A stretch of DNA of 64,000 bases from Streptomyces sp. NBC_01235 (GTDB lineage Bacteria; Actinomycetota; Actinomycetes; Streptomycetales; Streptomycetaceae). The stretch's first letter is position 1, and the number at the start of each line of letters is the position of its first letter. The stretch spans positions 8,370,001-8,434,000 of the forward strand of contig NZ_CP108513.1 of the NCBI RefSeq assembly GCF_035989285.1, given 5' to 3'. Both the position numbers and the translations under genes were made by a program. Positions 27,141 through 35,517 of this stretch are shown here, in pieces. The notes below the pieces were generated by a model, which worked only from the letters and a program-made list of their open reading frames with translations, made no database searches and was not told the DNA's origin.

Positions 27141-27200
27141 CCGATCTGCGCGCGGACCGCAGCTGATCTGCGCACGGACAACTGATCTGCGCAGGAACAA
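27141..27200. repeat. Degenerate tandem repeat (about 19 bp unit)
   Basis: Three copies of a CTGATCTGCGCACGGACAA-type unit (the first is 22 bp and diverged) fill the gap between the convergent secreted protein and LPMO genes. There is no perfect hairpin, so its role in termination is uncertain. Confidence 0.7.
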
Positions 27201-27222
27201 CTGAGCGCTGTACGAACGGAGT

Positions 27223-28158
27223 TCAGCGCCGACGTACACGCGCCACCAGGGCGGCGCCGCCGGTGAGTACCAACACCGCCGCGGCGCCGCCCGCCAGCAT
27301 CGGTGCGGACGGTCCGGAGCCACCCTCGCTGCTGGATGCCACCGGGGTGCTCTCGGGACTGGCCGCGGCGGCCTGCGCGGGTGCGGCGTCGGACGCCGCA
27401 GACGCCGACTTGCTGCCGGACGCCGGGGTCGGCGTCGCACTCGCGGACGGCTTCGGCGTGGCCGCAGCGGGCGCCTTCGTCGTCGCCCCGCTCTCCGGCT
27501 TGCTTTGCGAAACCGCTTGCGAGAACACCACGTCCGAGCACGAGTAGTACGTGTCGGGCGTGCTGCTGTTCTGCCAGATCGTGTACAGCATCTGACGTCC
27601 CGTCCGGTCGGCCGGCAGCTTCGCCGTGAGGTGGTAGGCGCCGTTCGTCAGCGCCGGGTCCTTGACCTCGGCGAACGGACGCTCCGGAAGATCGGACCAG
27701 GTGAGCGGCTTCGACGGGTCGTATCCGGGCTTCGTCAGATACAGCTTGAACGTACCGGTGTGCGCGATCGTCGAGGCGTATGTCATCCGCAGCGTGCCCC
27801 CCGCCGTCAGCCGGGTCGACGGCCAGTCGGCGCGGGCGAGGTCCAGTCCCTTGTACGCGGACAGGCCGCCGCTGCACAACTGTCCGTCGGGGATGGTCTG
27901 CCGGTCGCGGCCGTTCACGTTCGCGACCCGCAGGTTGTCCCAGGCGGCGAAGGACGTGCCGTTAGCGTCGACGGCCGCCCGGCAGGCCGCGCTCCTCGCG
28001 TCGGCGCCACCCTCGGGGGAGCAGGCGTACACCCGGCTGACCGGATCCGTGGGGGCGCCGTGCGCCTGCGCCGGCCCGGCGGCCCACAGGCCCAGCAGGA
28101 GCGGGCTGAGGGCGGCGGTCGCCAGTGCTGCGGTGCGGTGTGCGGTGGTGCGGGGCAT
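27223..28158 (-). CDS. AA10 lytic polysaccharide monooxygenase (chitin/cellulose-active) with C-terminal membrane anchor
   Basis: A 311-residue copper enzyme that oxidatively cleaves crystalline chitin or cellulose. The signal peptide ends at AQA, leaving His as residue 1 of the mature protein (AQA|HGAPTDP), the first ligand of the Cu histidine brace. The AA10 core runs to about residue 200, with 'RVYACSPEGG', 'YASTIAHTGTFKLYLTKPGYD' and the terminal 'QMLYTIWQNSSTPDTYYSCSDVVF'. A long Ala/Ser/Pro/Thr linker follows, then a hydrophobic helix and an Arg-rich end (VARVRRR). The enzyme is therefore likely held at the cell surface rather than released. Confidence 0.9.
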   Translation of the reverse strand: MPRTTAHRTAALATAALSPLLLGLWAAGPAQAHGAPTDPVSRVYACSPEGGADARSAACRAAVDANGTSFAAWDNLRVANVNGRDRQTIPDGQLCSGGLSAYKGLDLARADWPSTRLTAGGTLRMTYASTIAHTGTFKLYLTKPGYDPSKPLTWSDLPERPFAEVKDPALTNGAYHLTAKLPADRTGRQMLYTIWQNSSTPDTYYSCSDVVFSQAVSQSKPESGATTKAPAAATPKPSASATPTPASGSKSASAASDAAPAQAAAASPESTPVASSSEGGSGPSAPMLAGGAAAVLVLTGGAALVARVRRR

Positions 28159-28266
28159 CGGGGACGTCTCCTCGGCCGGCGCGGGAACGGTCTGTCGTGA
28201 GTACGGGAAACCGGCCCGGCGCGTTCAGCGCGCACTCGCCCGTCCGTCGCGCAACGCGCGGTGGGT

Positions 28267-28338
28267 CAAGCGATGGATCAAGCGATGGATCAAGCGATGG
28301 ATCAAGCGATGGATCAAGCGATGGATCAAGCGATGGAT
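28267..28338. repeat. Six perfect 12-bp tandem repeats (CAAGCGATGGAT)
   Basis: Six identical CAAGCGATGGAT units lie head to tail in the divergent gap (28159-28596) between the LPMO and subtilase genes, about 110 bp upstream of the LPMO ATG. The unit is much more AT-rich than its surroundings. It could space or hold regulator sites. It is too short and unspaced to be a CRISPR. Confidence 0.9.
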
Positions 28339-28596
28339 CAAAACGGGCGATCCCTGACCGGTCGTGCTCGTCGAGGGTGGGTTTCCGGCCGGATCGAGGG
28401 TTTCCCCTGTATCGGTATGACTGATCCTTTGCCTATCGTTCCAGCACAGCCGACCCACAGGTAACCCCGACGGGGTCGACGCCCGCGCCTGGCCGGCCTT
28501 CCGCGCTGCTCTTCGATTCACCCCCCGCCGCTTCGATGCCGAAGCGAATCGACCGCGGCTCCCCCCTGTCCGGAGCCGGCCACGAAAGGCACGCCC

Positions 28597-30402
28597 TTGC
28601 GCACGTCACCCGCCCTGAGACGGAGACTGATATCCGCCGCCGCGGTCTCCGCGGCCCTGCTCACCGCCGCCTCCACCGCCTCGGCCGCCGCCCAGGAAAC
28701 CGTTTCCCAGGGTTCCACCGTTCCCGCCGCCCAGACCGAGGCCGCGCCCGGCACCCCGGCCGAGCGCCTCATCGTCGGCTACAAGTCCGGTGCCGCCGAG
28801 GCGAAGTCGAACCCGGCCGCCCAGGCCGACGCCGCCGCCAAGGGCAAGGAGAGCGGCGAGGACGTCGACTTCCAGCGCCGTCTCGGCACCGGCGCCGCCC
28901 TGGTCGACCTGGGCGACGACCTCACGAAGGCGGACGTCGCCGACGTCGTCGCCCGGTACCAGGCGGACCCGCAGGTCGCCTACGTCGTCCCGGACCGGCT
29001 GAACAAGCCGAAGGCCGACCCGAACGACACCGAGTACACCAAGCAGTGGGACCTCTTCGAGTCCACCGCCGGCATGAACGTGCCGGGCGCCTGGGCCACT
29101 TCGACCGGCACCGGCGTCACGGTCGCCGTCATCGACACCGGTTACGTCGCGCACACCGACCTCGCCGCGAATATCGTCGGCGGCTATGACTTCATCGCCG
29201 ACACCGCGGTCTCCGTCGACGGCGACGGCCGCGACAGCAACCCGGCCGACCCGGGCGACTGGTACAACGCCAACGACTGCGGCTCCGGCATCCCGGCCAG
29301 CAACTCCTCCTGGCACGGCACTCACGTGGCCGGCACCATCGCCGCCGTCACGAACAACAACAAGGGCGTCGCGGGCATCGCCTACGGTGCGAAGATCTCG
29401 CCGGTCCGTGTGCTCGGCAAGTGCGGCGGTTACGACTCCGACATCATCGACGCCATCACCTGGGCGTCAGGCGGAACCGTTTCCGGTGTTCCCGCCAACT
29501 CCAACGTCGCCAAGGTCATCAACATGAGCCTGGGCGGCGACGGGGCGTGCACCTCGGCGACCCAGAGCGCGATCACCGCCGCCGTGAACCGCGGTACTAC
29601 CGTCGTCGTGGCCGCCGGCAACGAGAACGACAACGTGGCGAACCACTCGCCGGGCAACTGCAACAACGTCATCTCGGTCGCGGCGACCAACCGCAGCGGC
29701 GCCAAGGCGTCCTACTCCAACTACGGTTCCCTCGTGGACATCTCGGCGCCCGGCGGCCAGACCAGCACCGGCACCGCGAACGGCATCCTGTCCACGCTGA
29801 ACTCCGGCACCAAGACGCCGTCGAGCGAGTCGTACGCCTACTACCAGGGCACCAGCATGGCCACCCCGCACATCGCGGGCCTGGTCGCGCTGGTGAAGTC
29901 GGCCAACTCCTCGCTGACCCCGGCGCAGATCGAGACGGCCATCAAGAACAACGCCCGTGCACTGCCCGGCTCCTGCTCCGGCGGGTGCGGCGCGGGTCTG
30001 GCGGACGCGGCCAAGACGGTGCAGGCGGTGAGCGGCTCCGGCGGCTCCACGGGGGGCACCACCTTCTCCAACACCACCGCGGTCTCCATCCCGGACAACG
30101 GTTCCGCGATCGAGTCCTCCATCGCCGTCAGCGGCCGCACCGGCAACGCGCCGAGCGCCCTCCAGGTCGGCGTCGACATCACCCACACCTACCGCGGTGA
30201 CCTGGTGATCGACCTGGTGGCCCCCGACGGAACCGCTTACCGGCTGAAGTCCGCCAGCGCCTCCGACTCCGCGGACAACGTCAACACCACCTACTCGGTG
30301 GACGCCTCCAACGAAACCGCCAACGGCACCTGGAAGCTGCGGATCCAGGACACGGCCGCGCAGGACACGGGGAAGCTCAACAGCTGGAAGCTGACCTTCT
30401 GA
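28597..30402 (+). CDS. Secreted S8 subtilisin-like serine protease with P-domain
   Basis: A 601-residue exported protease. The signal peptide occupies residues 1-31. An I9-like propeptide ('ERLIVGYKSGAAEA' to 'QVAYVVPDRL') covers about 55-140. The catalytic triad is Asp in 'VAVIDTGYVAHTDL' (about 180), His in 'SWHGTHVAGTIAA' (about 245) and Ser in 'GTSMATPHIAG' (about 425), with oxyanion Asn in 'AAGNEND'. Residues 490-601 form a P-proprotein/jelly-roll domain ending 'LNSWKLTF'. The TTG at 28597 is preceded by GAAAGG. A likely -10 (TATCGT) lies near 28434. The neighbouring LPMO suggests joint use on insoluble biomass. Confidence 0.92.
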   Translation: MRTSPALRRRLISAAAVSAALLTAASTASAAAQETVSQGSTVPAAQTEAAPGTPAERLIVGYKSGAAEAKSNPAAQADAAAKGKESGEDVDFQRRLGTGAALVDLGDDLTKADVADVVARYQADPQVAYVVPDRLNKPKADPNDTEYTKQWDLFESTAGMNVPGAWATSTGTGVTVAVIDTGYVAHTDLAANIVGGYDFIADTAVSVDGDGRDSNPADPGDWYNANDCGSGIPASNSSWHGTHVAGTIAAVTNNNKGVAGIAYGAKISPVRVLGKCGGYDSDIIDAITWASGGTVSGVPANSNVAKVINMSLGGDGACTSATQSAITAAVNRGTTVVVAAGNENDNVANHSPGNCNNVISVAATNRSGAKASYSNYGSLVDISAPGGQTSTGTANGILSTLNSGTKTPSSESYAYYQGTSMATPHIAGLVALVKSANSSLTPAQIETAIKNNARALPGSCSGGCGAGLADAAKTVQAVSGSGGSTGGTTFSNTTAVSIPDNGSAIESSIAVSGRTGNAPSALQVGVDITHTYRGDLVIDLVAPDGTAYRLKSASASDSADNVNTTYSVDASNETANGTWKLRIQDTAAQDTGKLNSWKLTF

Positions 30403-30434
30403 GGGGACTGTCGCAGTCGCCGAGCGCAATGAAC

Positions 30435-30476
30435 GGGCGGGCCGGCCGGTGTGGATGGACACCGGCCGGCCCGCCC
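30435..30476. terminator. Strong hairpin terminator of the subtilase gene
   Basis: A perfect 18-bp inverted repeat (30435-30452 with 30459-30476) with a GGATGG loop starts 33 bp after the subtilase stop. Confidence 0.85.
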
Positions 30477-30516
30477 TACGTGTGTTTCAGGGACCGTTTG
30501 CCGGGGTCGTCTCATG

Positions 30517-30648
30517 GGACGGTTTCCGTGACCGTTTTCGTGACTGCTTCCGTCTTCGTCTTCGTGACTGCTTCCGTGACTGCTTCCGTCTCCGTTTTAG
30601 TGACCGCTTCCGCGACTGGTTCCGAAACCGCCTCCGCGTGTGTTTCTG
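30517..30648. repeat. Degenerate 12-bp tandem array (consensus TGACTGCTTCCG)
   Basis: About eleven 12-bp units run in register from 30517 to 30648. Copies at 30541, 30565, 30577 and 30601 are nearly identical. On either strand it would encode a four-residue Val/Thr repeat, but no start signal supports a gene. It lies in the 30403-30992 gap between the subtilase terminator and the TetR promoter. Confidence 0.8.
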
Positions 30649-30907
30649 AGGGGCCGTAGGTTCCTGCCGGGTGATGCGGGGGAGGCTCGTGGTACCTGTG
30701 TGGAGTTACACGTGTCATTCAACCGCACCAGGGCCCGATCCTCCCGCAGTTGTGTGCAGAAACCGCGCGCCCCGTCTTTTTTGGTGGTCTTCTCGACTAT
30801 GCCCACGGTACGTTTCTCCTGGGAGGCTGCCTCCCGACGTGTCCATGATCTACGGGCAAGTCGGGGGATCGCAGGGGGAGTCGGCGGTCTTCACGTACAT
30901 GGTCACT

Positions 30908-30940
30908 CCCCCCGTACAGTGAGCTATTGTGTACGGGGGG
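30908..30940. promoter_or_regulatory. Perfect 11-bp inverted repeat upstream of the TetR gene (candidate operator)
   Basis: CCCCCCGTACA (30908-30918) and TGTACGGGGGG (30930-30940) are exact inverse copies separated by 11 bp. The repeat ends 52 bp before the TetR ATG, a typical place for an autoregulated TetR-family operator. No T-run follows, which argues against a terminator. Confidence 0.6.
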
Positions 30941-30992
30941 TAAGAAAAAACGGCATGACCCGTTCTTTACCGGCCCGGGAGAGTACCAGTCG

Positions 30993-31643
30993 ATGGCGAG
31001 GCAGTTACGCGCCGAACAGACCCGCACGACGATCATCACGGCCGCCGCCGACCTGTTCGATCGGCATGGCTACGAGTCGACAAGCCTCAGTGACATCGTC
31101 GAGCACGCCCACGTCACCAAGGGCGCCCTCTACTTCCACTTCGCGGCGAAGGAGGACCTGGCCCACGCCATCATGGAGTTGCAGTCCCAGGCCGCGCGGC
31201 GGGTCGCCGGCGAGATCGACGACCGCGGCTACTGTTCTCTCGAAGCACTCATACGCCTGACGTTCGGTCTGACGCGGCTGTCGGTCGAGGGCCCGATCGC
31301 CCGGGCCGGCCTGCGGCTCGCCACCGGGGGAGTGGCGGTCCGACCGCCGCTGCCGCATCCGTTCGCGGAGTTGCTGGACCTGATCTCCCGGCGGCTCGGC
31401 GGCGCGGTCAAGGATTCCGACATCCACCCGGATGTCGACGTCGATGCCGTGGCGCACTCCCTGGTCTGCTTCTTCGTCGGCACCCGAGTCGTCGGCCGCT
31501 CCCGCGAACCCGCCGGCCGACTGCCCCGCCGGATGGCCGAGATGTGGCACGTCCTCATCAGGGGCCTGGTGCCGGTACCGCGCCGGCCACGTTATCTGAG
31601 CCTCGCGGCGCGGCTGGAGCGGGAGATCATGGCGATGGTGTGA
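30993..31643 (+). CDS. ArpA/ScbR-like TetR-family regulator with a TTA codon
   Basis: A 216-residue regulator. The N-terminal HTH ('ARQLRAEQTRTTIITAAADLF...YESTSLSDIVEHAHVTKGALYFHFAAKEDLA') is the gamma-butyrolactone-receptor type. The ligand-domain end 'MAEMWHVLIRGLVPV' keeps the conserved Trp-Leu-Gly-Leu-Val pattern of that group. Leu-5 is encoded by TTA (31005-31007), so translation should depend on the bldA tRNA and be delayed to development. The inverted repeat at 30908-30940 is a likely autoregulatory site. The frame is open upstream (to 30927), but similarity begins at the ATG at 30993. No butenolide synthase gene is nearby, so it may be an orphan or pseudo-receptor. Confidence 0.88.
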   Translation: MARQLRAEQTRTTIITAAADLFDRHGYESTSLSDIVEHAHVTKGALYFHFAAKEDLAHAIMELQSQAARRVAGEIDDRGYCSLEALIRLTFGLTRLSVEGPIARAGLRLATGGVAVRPPLPHPFAELLDLISRRLGGAVKDSDIHPDVDVDAVAHSLVCFFVGTRVVGRSREPAGRLPRRMAEMWHVLIRGLVPVPRRPRYLSLAARLEREIMAMV

Positions 31644-31800
31644 GGGCCGACGGCGGACGGCGCGGGGGCGCGCAGGCGGGGGCGGTCAAGAGACCCTCCG
31701 GTGACCGGGTGACCGGCGCCCCCGTGCTCCGGTGACCCGCGCAGTGCGTGCGCGTGTGCGTGCGGTCTTCGGCGTGCGCCCCCGCGATACGGTGATCGGC

Positions 31801-33081
31801 ATGCCCGACACCCCCGCCCCGCCCGTGATCCTCGGCAACGAGCCCGGCTCGTTCCCTCACAGTGTCCTGGCCGAACGGCACCCGGCGATCATCCGGCAGG
31901 TGCGGGACGCGTTCCCCTACGGTCCGGAGGTCCACCAGGGCTTGGACGCGCTGTTGGCCAGCTGCACCAAGGGCGTGATCGAACCGCTCCCCGCCGATGC
32001 GCGCGACCGCGAGAGGTGGCGGGCGTGGGGGCTCGACGCGTACGCCGGCCGTTCCTGGTTCGACGTGCCCTGGCTGTGGTCGGAGAGCTACTTCTACCGT
32101 CAACTCCTCGACGCGGTCGGCTACTTCGGCTCTGGTCCCTGGCAGGGAATCGACCCCTTCCGCCCCTTCAAGCTCGCCGAGCTCGACGCGCCGGAGACCC
32201 TCGAGGAACTGGCCGTGCTCGACATCCTCGAGGACCGTCCGGTCGAGGAGCGGGCCCGCGCTCTCCTGCACGGCTCCCTCTGGGGCAACCGCGCCGACCT
32301 CGGTTTCCGGCTGTCCGACGCCGAGGCCGAGGAGCGGGCCGCCGTCCCGGGGCTGGTCGCCGACGACAGCGAGACGCTGTGGTCCCTGCTGTCGAGAAGG
32401 GAAACAGACCCGGAAGCGGAGGCGGGTACCGGTACTGGCGCCGACGCCCCTGCCGGGATCGCCACCGAGACCCCCGCCCGCACGCGTCCCCGCGCCCGCA
32501 CGCGTCCCCGTACTCTGTGCCTCGTCGCCGACAACGCGGGCCGCGAACTGATCCCCGACCTTCTCCTGGCGGCGCACCTCCTCGCCCATGGGCGGTGCGA
32601 CCGGGTTGTCCTGCACGTCAAGCCGTACCCGTACTACGTCTCCGACGCCACGACGGCCGATGTCGTCGACGCCCTGAGGAAACTGACGGGCGCGCCGGGA
32701 GTGGCAGCCGACCACGGCCGACGTCTGTGGGCGGCCATGGCGGAAGGCAGCCTGACGGTCCGTGCCCATCCCTTCTCCGCGGCCCCGCTGCCGTACGCGG
32801 AGATGCCGGACGACCTGCGGGCCGAGTTCGCGACGGCCACTCTGACGATCGTGAAGGGCGACCTCAACTACCGCCGCCTGGTGGGCGACAGTCGCTGGGC
32901 CCCGACCACGCCGTTCGTCGATGTGACCGCCTACTTCCCTGGCCCGGTCGCGGCCTTGCGCACGCTGAAGTCCGACGTGATCACCGGCCTCGACGCCGAT
33001 ACGGAGGCCGCACTGGTCGCCGCCGAGGGGCAACGCTGGCGCACGGGCGGGACGCATGCGCTGATCCAGCTGCGGGAGTGA
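31801..33081 (+). CDS. ARMT1/DUF89-family metal-dependent phosphatase or carboxyl methyltransferase-like protein
   Basis: A 426-residue DUF89/ARMT1 protein. The family includes damage-control phosphatases that hydrolyse unwanted phosphometabolites. Metal-site motifs are present: 'VADNAGRELIPDLLLA' (Asp-Asn, about residue 242), 'TIVKGDLNYRRLVGD' (about 350), and the C-terminal 'TLKSDVITGL'. Early conserved patches are 'CTKGVIEPLPAD' and 'PWLWSESYFYRQLLDAVGYF'. A Thr/Pro/Arg-rich insert at about 205-238 is low complexity. The ATG at 31801 begins the conserved part. The natural substrate is unknown, and it converges on the P450. Confidence 0.85.
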   Translation: MPDTPAPPVILGNEPGSFPHSVLAERHPAIIRQVRDAFPYGPEVHQGLDALLASCTKGVIEPLPADARDRERWRAWGLDAYAGRSWFDVPWLWSESYFYRQLLDAVGYFGSGPWQGIDPFRPFKLAELDAPETLEELAVLDILEDRPVEERARALLHGSLWGNRADLGFRLSDAEAEERAAVPGLVADDSETLWSLLSRRETDPEAEAGTGTGADAPAGIATETPARTRPRARTRPRTLCLVADNAGRELIPDLLLAAHLLAHGRCDRVVLHVKPYPYYVSDATTADVVDALRKLTGAPGVAADHGRRLWAAMAEGSLTVRAHPFSAAPLPYAEMPDDLRAEFATATLTIVKGDLNYRRLVGDSRWAPTTPFVDVTAYFPGPVAALRTLKSDVITGLDADTEAALVAAEGQRWRTGGTHALIQLRE

Positions 33082-33184
33082 GGAACGGGCGCGTCGTGGG
33101 GGCGATGCGCACTGCGCGGTCGCGGTCCGCCGCACTCGGCGCCGGGAGCGACGGGTGTGCTCAGTGCCGAGCTGAGGTGTCGGG

Positions 33185-34447
33185 TCAAGTGCCCTGCACC
33201 GGCAGCGACTTGATCCCGTTGATGAAGTTCGACACCAGGCGTCGGGGCGGCCCGGCCGTCCGCAGCACGGGCCACGTCCGCAGTACCTCCCGGTAGAGCA
33301 GCCGCAGTTGCAGTCGGGCGAAGTGCGCGCCCAGGCAGACGTGGGGCCCGTCCCCGAAGGACACATGCGGGTTCGGCGCACGCGTGAGATCCAGCAAGTC
33401 CGGCTCTTCGAAGGCGCGTTCGTCGCGGTTGGCGGCCGCGTGGAAGACGACTACCTTCTCGCCCGCCCGGATCCGCCGTCCCGCGAGCTCGGTGTCCCGG
33501 GCGGCGGTGCGCCGAAAGGTGAGCACGGGCGGGTGCCAGCGCAGCAACTCGTCGACTGCCGAGGAGAGTTCGACCTCGCCGGCATGCAGGCGCTCGTACA
33601 CCTTCGGATGCTTCGCCAGTGCCAGTAGGCCGCCGGGGGCGGCGCTGCGAACGGTGTCGTTGCCGGCGACGGTGAGCAGGAAGAAGAACATCTCCAGTTC
33701 GGCGTCGGCGAGTTCGGGGTCGAGGGCGAGGGTCGTCATGACATCGTCGACGGGATGCCGCCGTCTGTGCGCGGCGAGTTGCTGCGCATAGGCGAACATG
33801 TCCCGCAGGGCCGCGGGCGATCGGGGATCGACCGGCCGTCCCGCCGCGTCCCGCCGGTCGGTACCTGCCTCATCGGGGTCCTGGTAGCCGATGACGCGCC
33901 GTGTCCAGTGCAGCAGCAGCCCGCGGTCGCTCTCCGGAACGCCCAGCAGGTCCGCGAGGTTGAGCAGGGCGTAGTCGTCGGTCACGGCGGACACGAGGTC
34001 GACGCACCCGTCTGCGGCGCGTGCCTGCCGCAGGGCGCCGTCGCACAACGTACGCGCACGCTCCCCGGCGACCTCCGCGAAACGTTCGACCCGGCCCGGG
34101 GTGAAGGCCCGGCTCACCAGCCGCCTCAACCGCCCATGGTCCGGCGGATCCTGGTTGAGCATCATGCGCCTGATGAACGGCAGGTCGTCCGGGTCGGGAT
34201 CGCGGATCTGGGTGGCACCGACATACGAGGAGTACGTCGCCGAGTCCTTGAGCACGCGTACGACGTCCGCGTGCCGGGTCACCGCCCAGAAGCCCGGCCC
34301 GGCGGGCCATCCCAGCACCTCGGCCTCCTGCTGCCAGGCCACCGGGTGGTGGTCGCGCAGGACGCGGTAGGCGGCGTAGGGCACCTCTTCGGCGTACTGC
34401 CGTGGGTCGAACACGTCGGGAACGGGAGGTAGTTGATCGAAGGTCAT
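33185..34447 (-). CDS. Cytochrome P450
   Basis: A 420-residue soluble bacterial P450. The I-helix oxygen-activation motif is 'VAGNDTVRSAAPGG' (about residue 262) and has Asn-Asp-Thr in place of the common (E/D)T pair. ExxR is within 'ELLRWHPPV' (about 300). The haem-Cys loop is 'SFGDGPHVCLGAHFAR' (about 370). The substrate region 'MMLNQDPPDHGRLRRLV' carries the usual C-helix His-Arg. The AGN-D-T and HPPV patterns resemble P450s that act on sterols or terpenoids (CYP125/CYP124-like), which is an inference. Its ATG overlaps the stop of the upstream hydrolase (ATGA). No ferredoxin gene is adjacent. Confidence 0.9.
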   Translation of the reverse strand: MTFDQLPPVPDVFDPRQYAEEVPYAAYRVLRDHHPVAWQQEAEVLGWPAGPGFWAVTRHADVVRVLKDSATYSSYVGATQIRDPDPDDLPFIRRMMLNQDPPDHGRLRRLVSRAFTPGRVERFAEVAGERARTLCDGALRQARAADGCVDLVSAVTDDYALLNLADLLGVPESDRGLLLHWTRRVIGYQDPDEAGTDRRDAAGRPVDPRSPAALRDMFAYAQQLAAHRRRHPVDDVMTTLALDPELADAELEMFFFLLTVAGNDTVRSAAPGGLLALAKHPKVYERLHAGEVELSSAVDELLRWHPPVLTFRRTAARDTELAGRRIRAGEKVVVFHAAANRDERAFEEPDLLDLTRAPNPHVSFGDGPHVCLGAHFARLQLRLLYREVLRTWPVLRTAGPPRRLVSNFINGIKSLPVQGT

Positions 34448-35238
34448 GCGGCCATGCCCCTGTCGTCCGCGCGCAGGAAGTCCTCCCACACCCGGATCAG
34501 CTCCAGGGGCGTCTCGTCCATCGCGTAATGACCTGCGGCCGACAATTCGTGGAGCTCGGCGCGCGGGTACCAGCGCAGCCACGTCTCGCGCATCAGATCG
34601 GCCGAGAGGGCGGGGTCCAGGGCGCCGGTCACGGCGAGTGCGGGGACGGTCGAGCCCTCGGTCCGCTCGTGGAAGTCCTCCAGGGCCCACGAGTCCAACC
34701 AGGCGCGGAACGCTTTGGTGTCGCTGGCCTCCACCGAACGGGCGACCATCCGGTCCAGCCAGGCGGCCGGGCGGCGGCCACCCGTCGTGAGGTCGAGGAT
34801 GACGCGCCGGTTCTCCGCCCTGTCCGCCGCGCCCGCGAACAGCTCCCAGAGCTCCGTCGGCAGCGCCAGCCCCGACGCGGGCACCGGGGACACGCCGACC
34901 AGTCGCCGCAGCCGGTGCGGAGCCATGGCGAGGAGTCGCTGACCGATCGCGCCGCCCATCGAGTGCCCCACCACCGAGAACCGCTCCCAGCCCAGCCGGT
35001 CGGCCAGAGCCACGAGGTCGAGCGCGGCCTCGGCGGTCGAGTGCGTGCCGACCAGGTGCCTGGCCGCGCCGTAGCCGCGCAGATCCACCAGCGCGTACTG
35101 GAAGGACGTCCGGTCGAGGTCGGGCAGAACGGGCGCGTACGCGGACCGGTCGGCCAGCCAGCCGTGCACCGCGAACACCTTGTGGGCGCCGTCGCCGTGC
35201 AGCTCATGAGGGAGCACGAAGGTTTCCAGGGTTGCCAT
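34444..35238 (-). CDS. Alpha/beta-hydrolase
   Basis: A 264-residue alpha/beta-hydrolase with the nucleophile elbow 'VVGHSMGGAIGQRLL' (Ser about 93), the oxyanion segment 'VFAVHGWLADRSAY' (about 20-33), the acid in 'AVTGALDPALSADLM', and the catalytic His in 'LSAAGHYAMDETPLEL'. No signal peptide is seen, so it is cytosolic. The coupled P450 downstream suggests a two-step conversion, with oxidation plus ester or lactone cleavage. The substrate is unknown. It is divergent from the F420-type oxidoreductase. Confidence 0.88.
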   Translation of the reverse strand: MATLETFVLPHELHGDGAHKVFAVHGWLADRSAYAPVLPDLDRTSFQYALVDLRGYGAARHLVGTHSTAEAALDLVALADRLGWERFSVVGHSMGGAIGQRLLAMAPHRLRRLVGVSPVPASGLALPTELWELFAGAADRAENRRVILDLTTGGRRPAAWLDRMVARSVEASDTKAFRAWLDSWALEDFHERTEGSTVPALAVTGALDPALSADLMRETWLRWYPRAELHELSAAGHYAMDETPLELIRVWEDFLRADDRGMAA

Positions 35239-35517
35239 GCGACCACGGTGGCCCGGGACTCGGGGCTCGGCAAGGGCGCGCGGCGGGCATGAAACCCGGC
35301 GCTGGTGTTGTTGTGCGGAACGCGCCCGCCCCTCAGTACGCCCCACGCCCCACGCCCCACGCTCGTCGTCCGAACCCACTCCGCGCAGCCGACCGCCCCT
35401 GACCACAGCCCACCGTACGGCCGGCCAGGTCACCTGAACGCCCCCTGACGCCCCCGCCACCGCCCGTGCACCCGTCGCACACTCACCGCACCGACCCGAC
35501 GAAGGGAAACCGACGAC

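Noticed and set aside
28267..28338. Possible CRISPR array
   Set aside because: The 12-bp units are contiguous with no spacers, and no cas genes are present.
30512..30718. Small minus-strand frame with Thr-Glu-Ala-Val repeats
   Set aside because: It is only the translation of the 12-bp repeat array, with no ribosome site or similarity.
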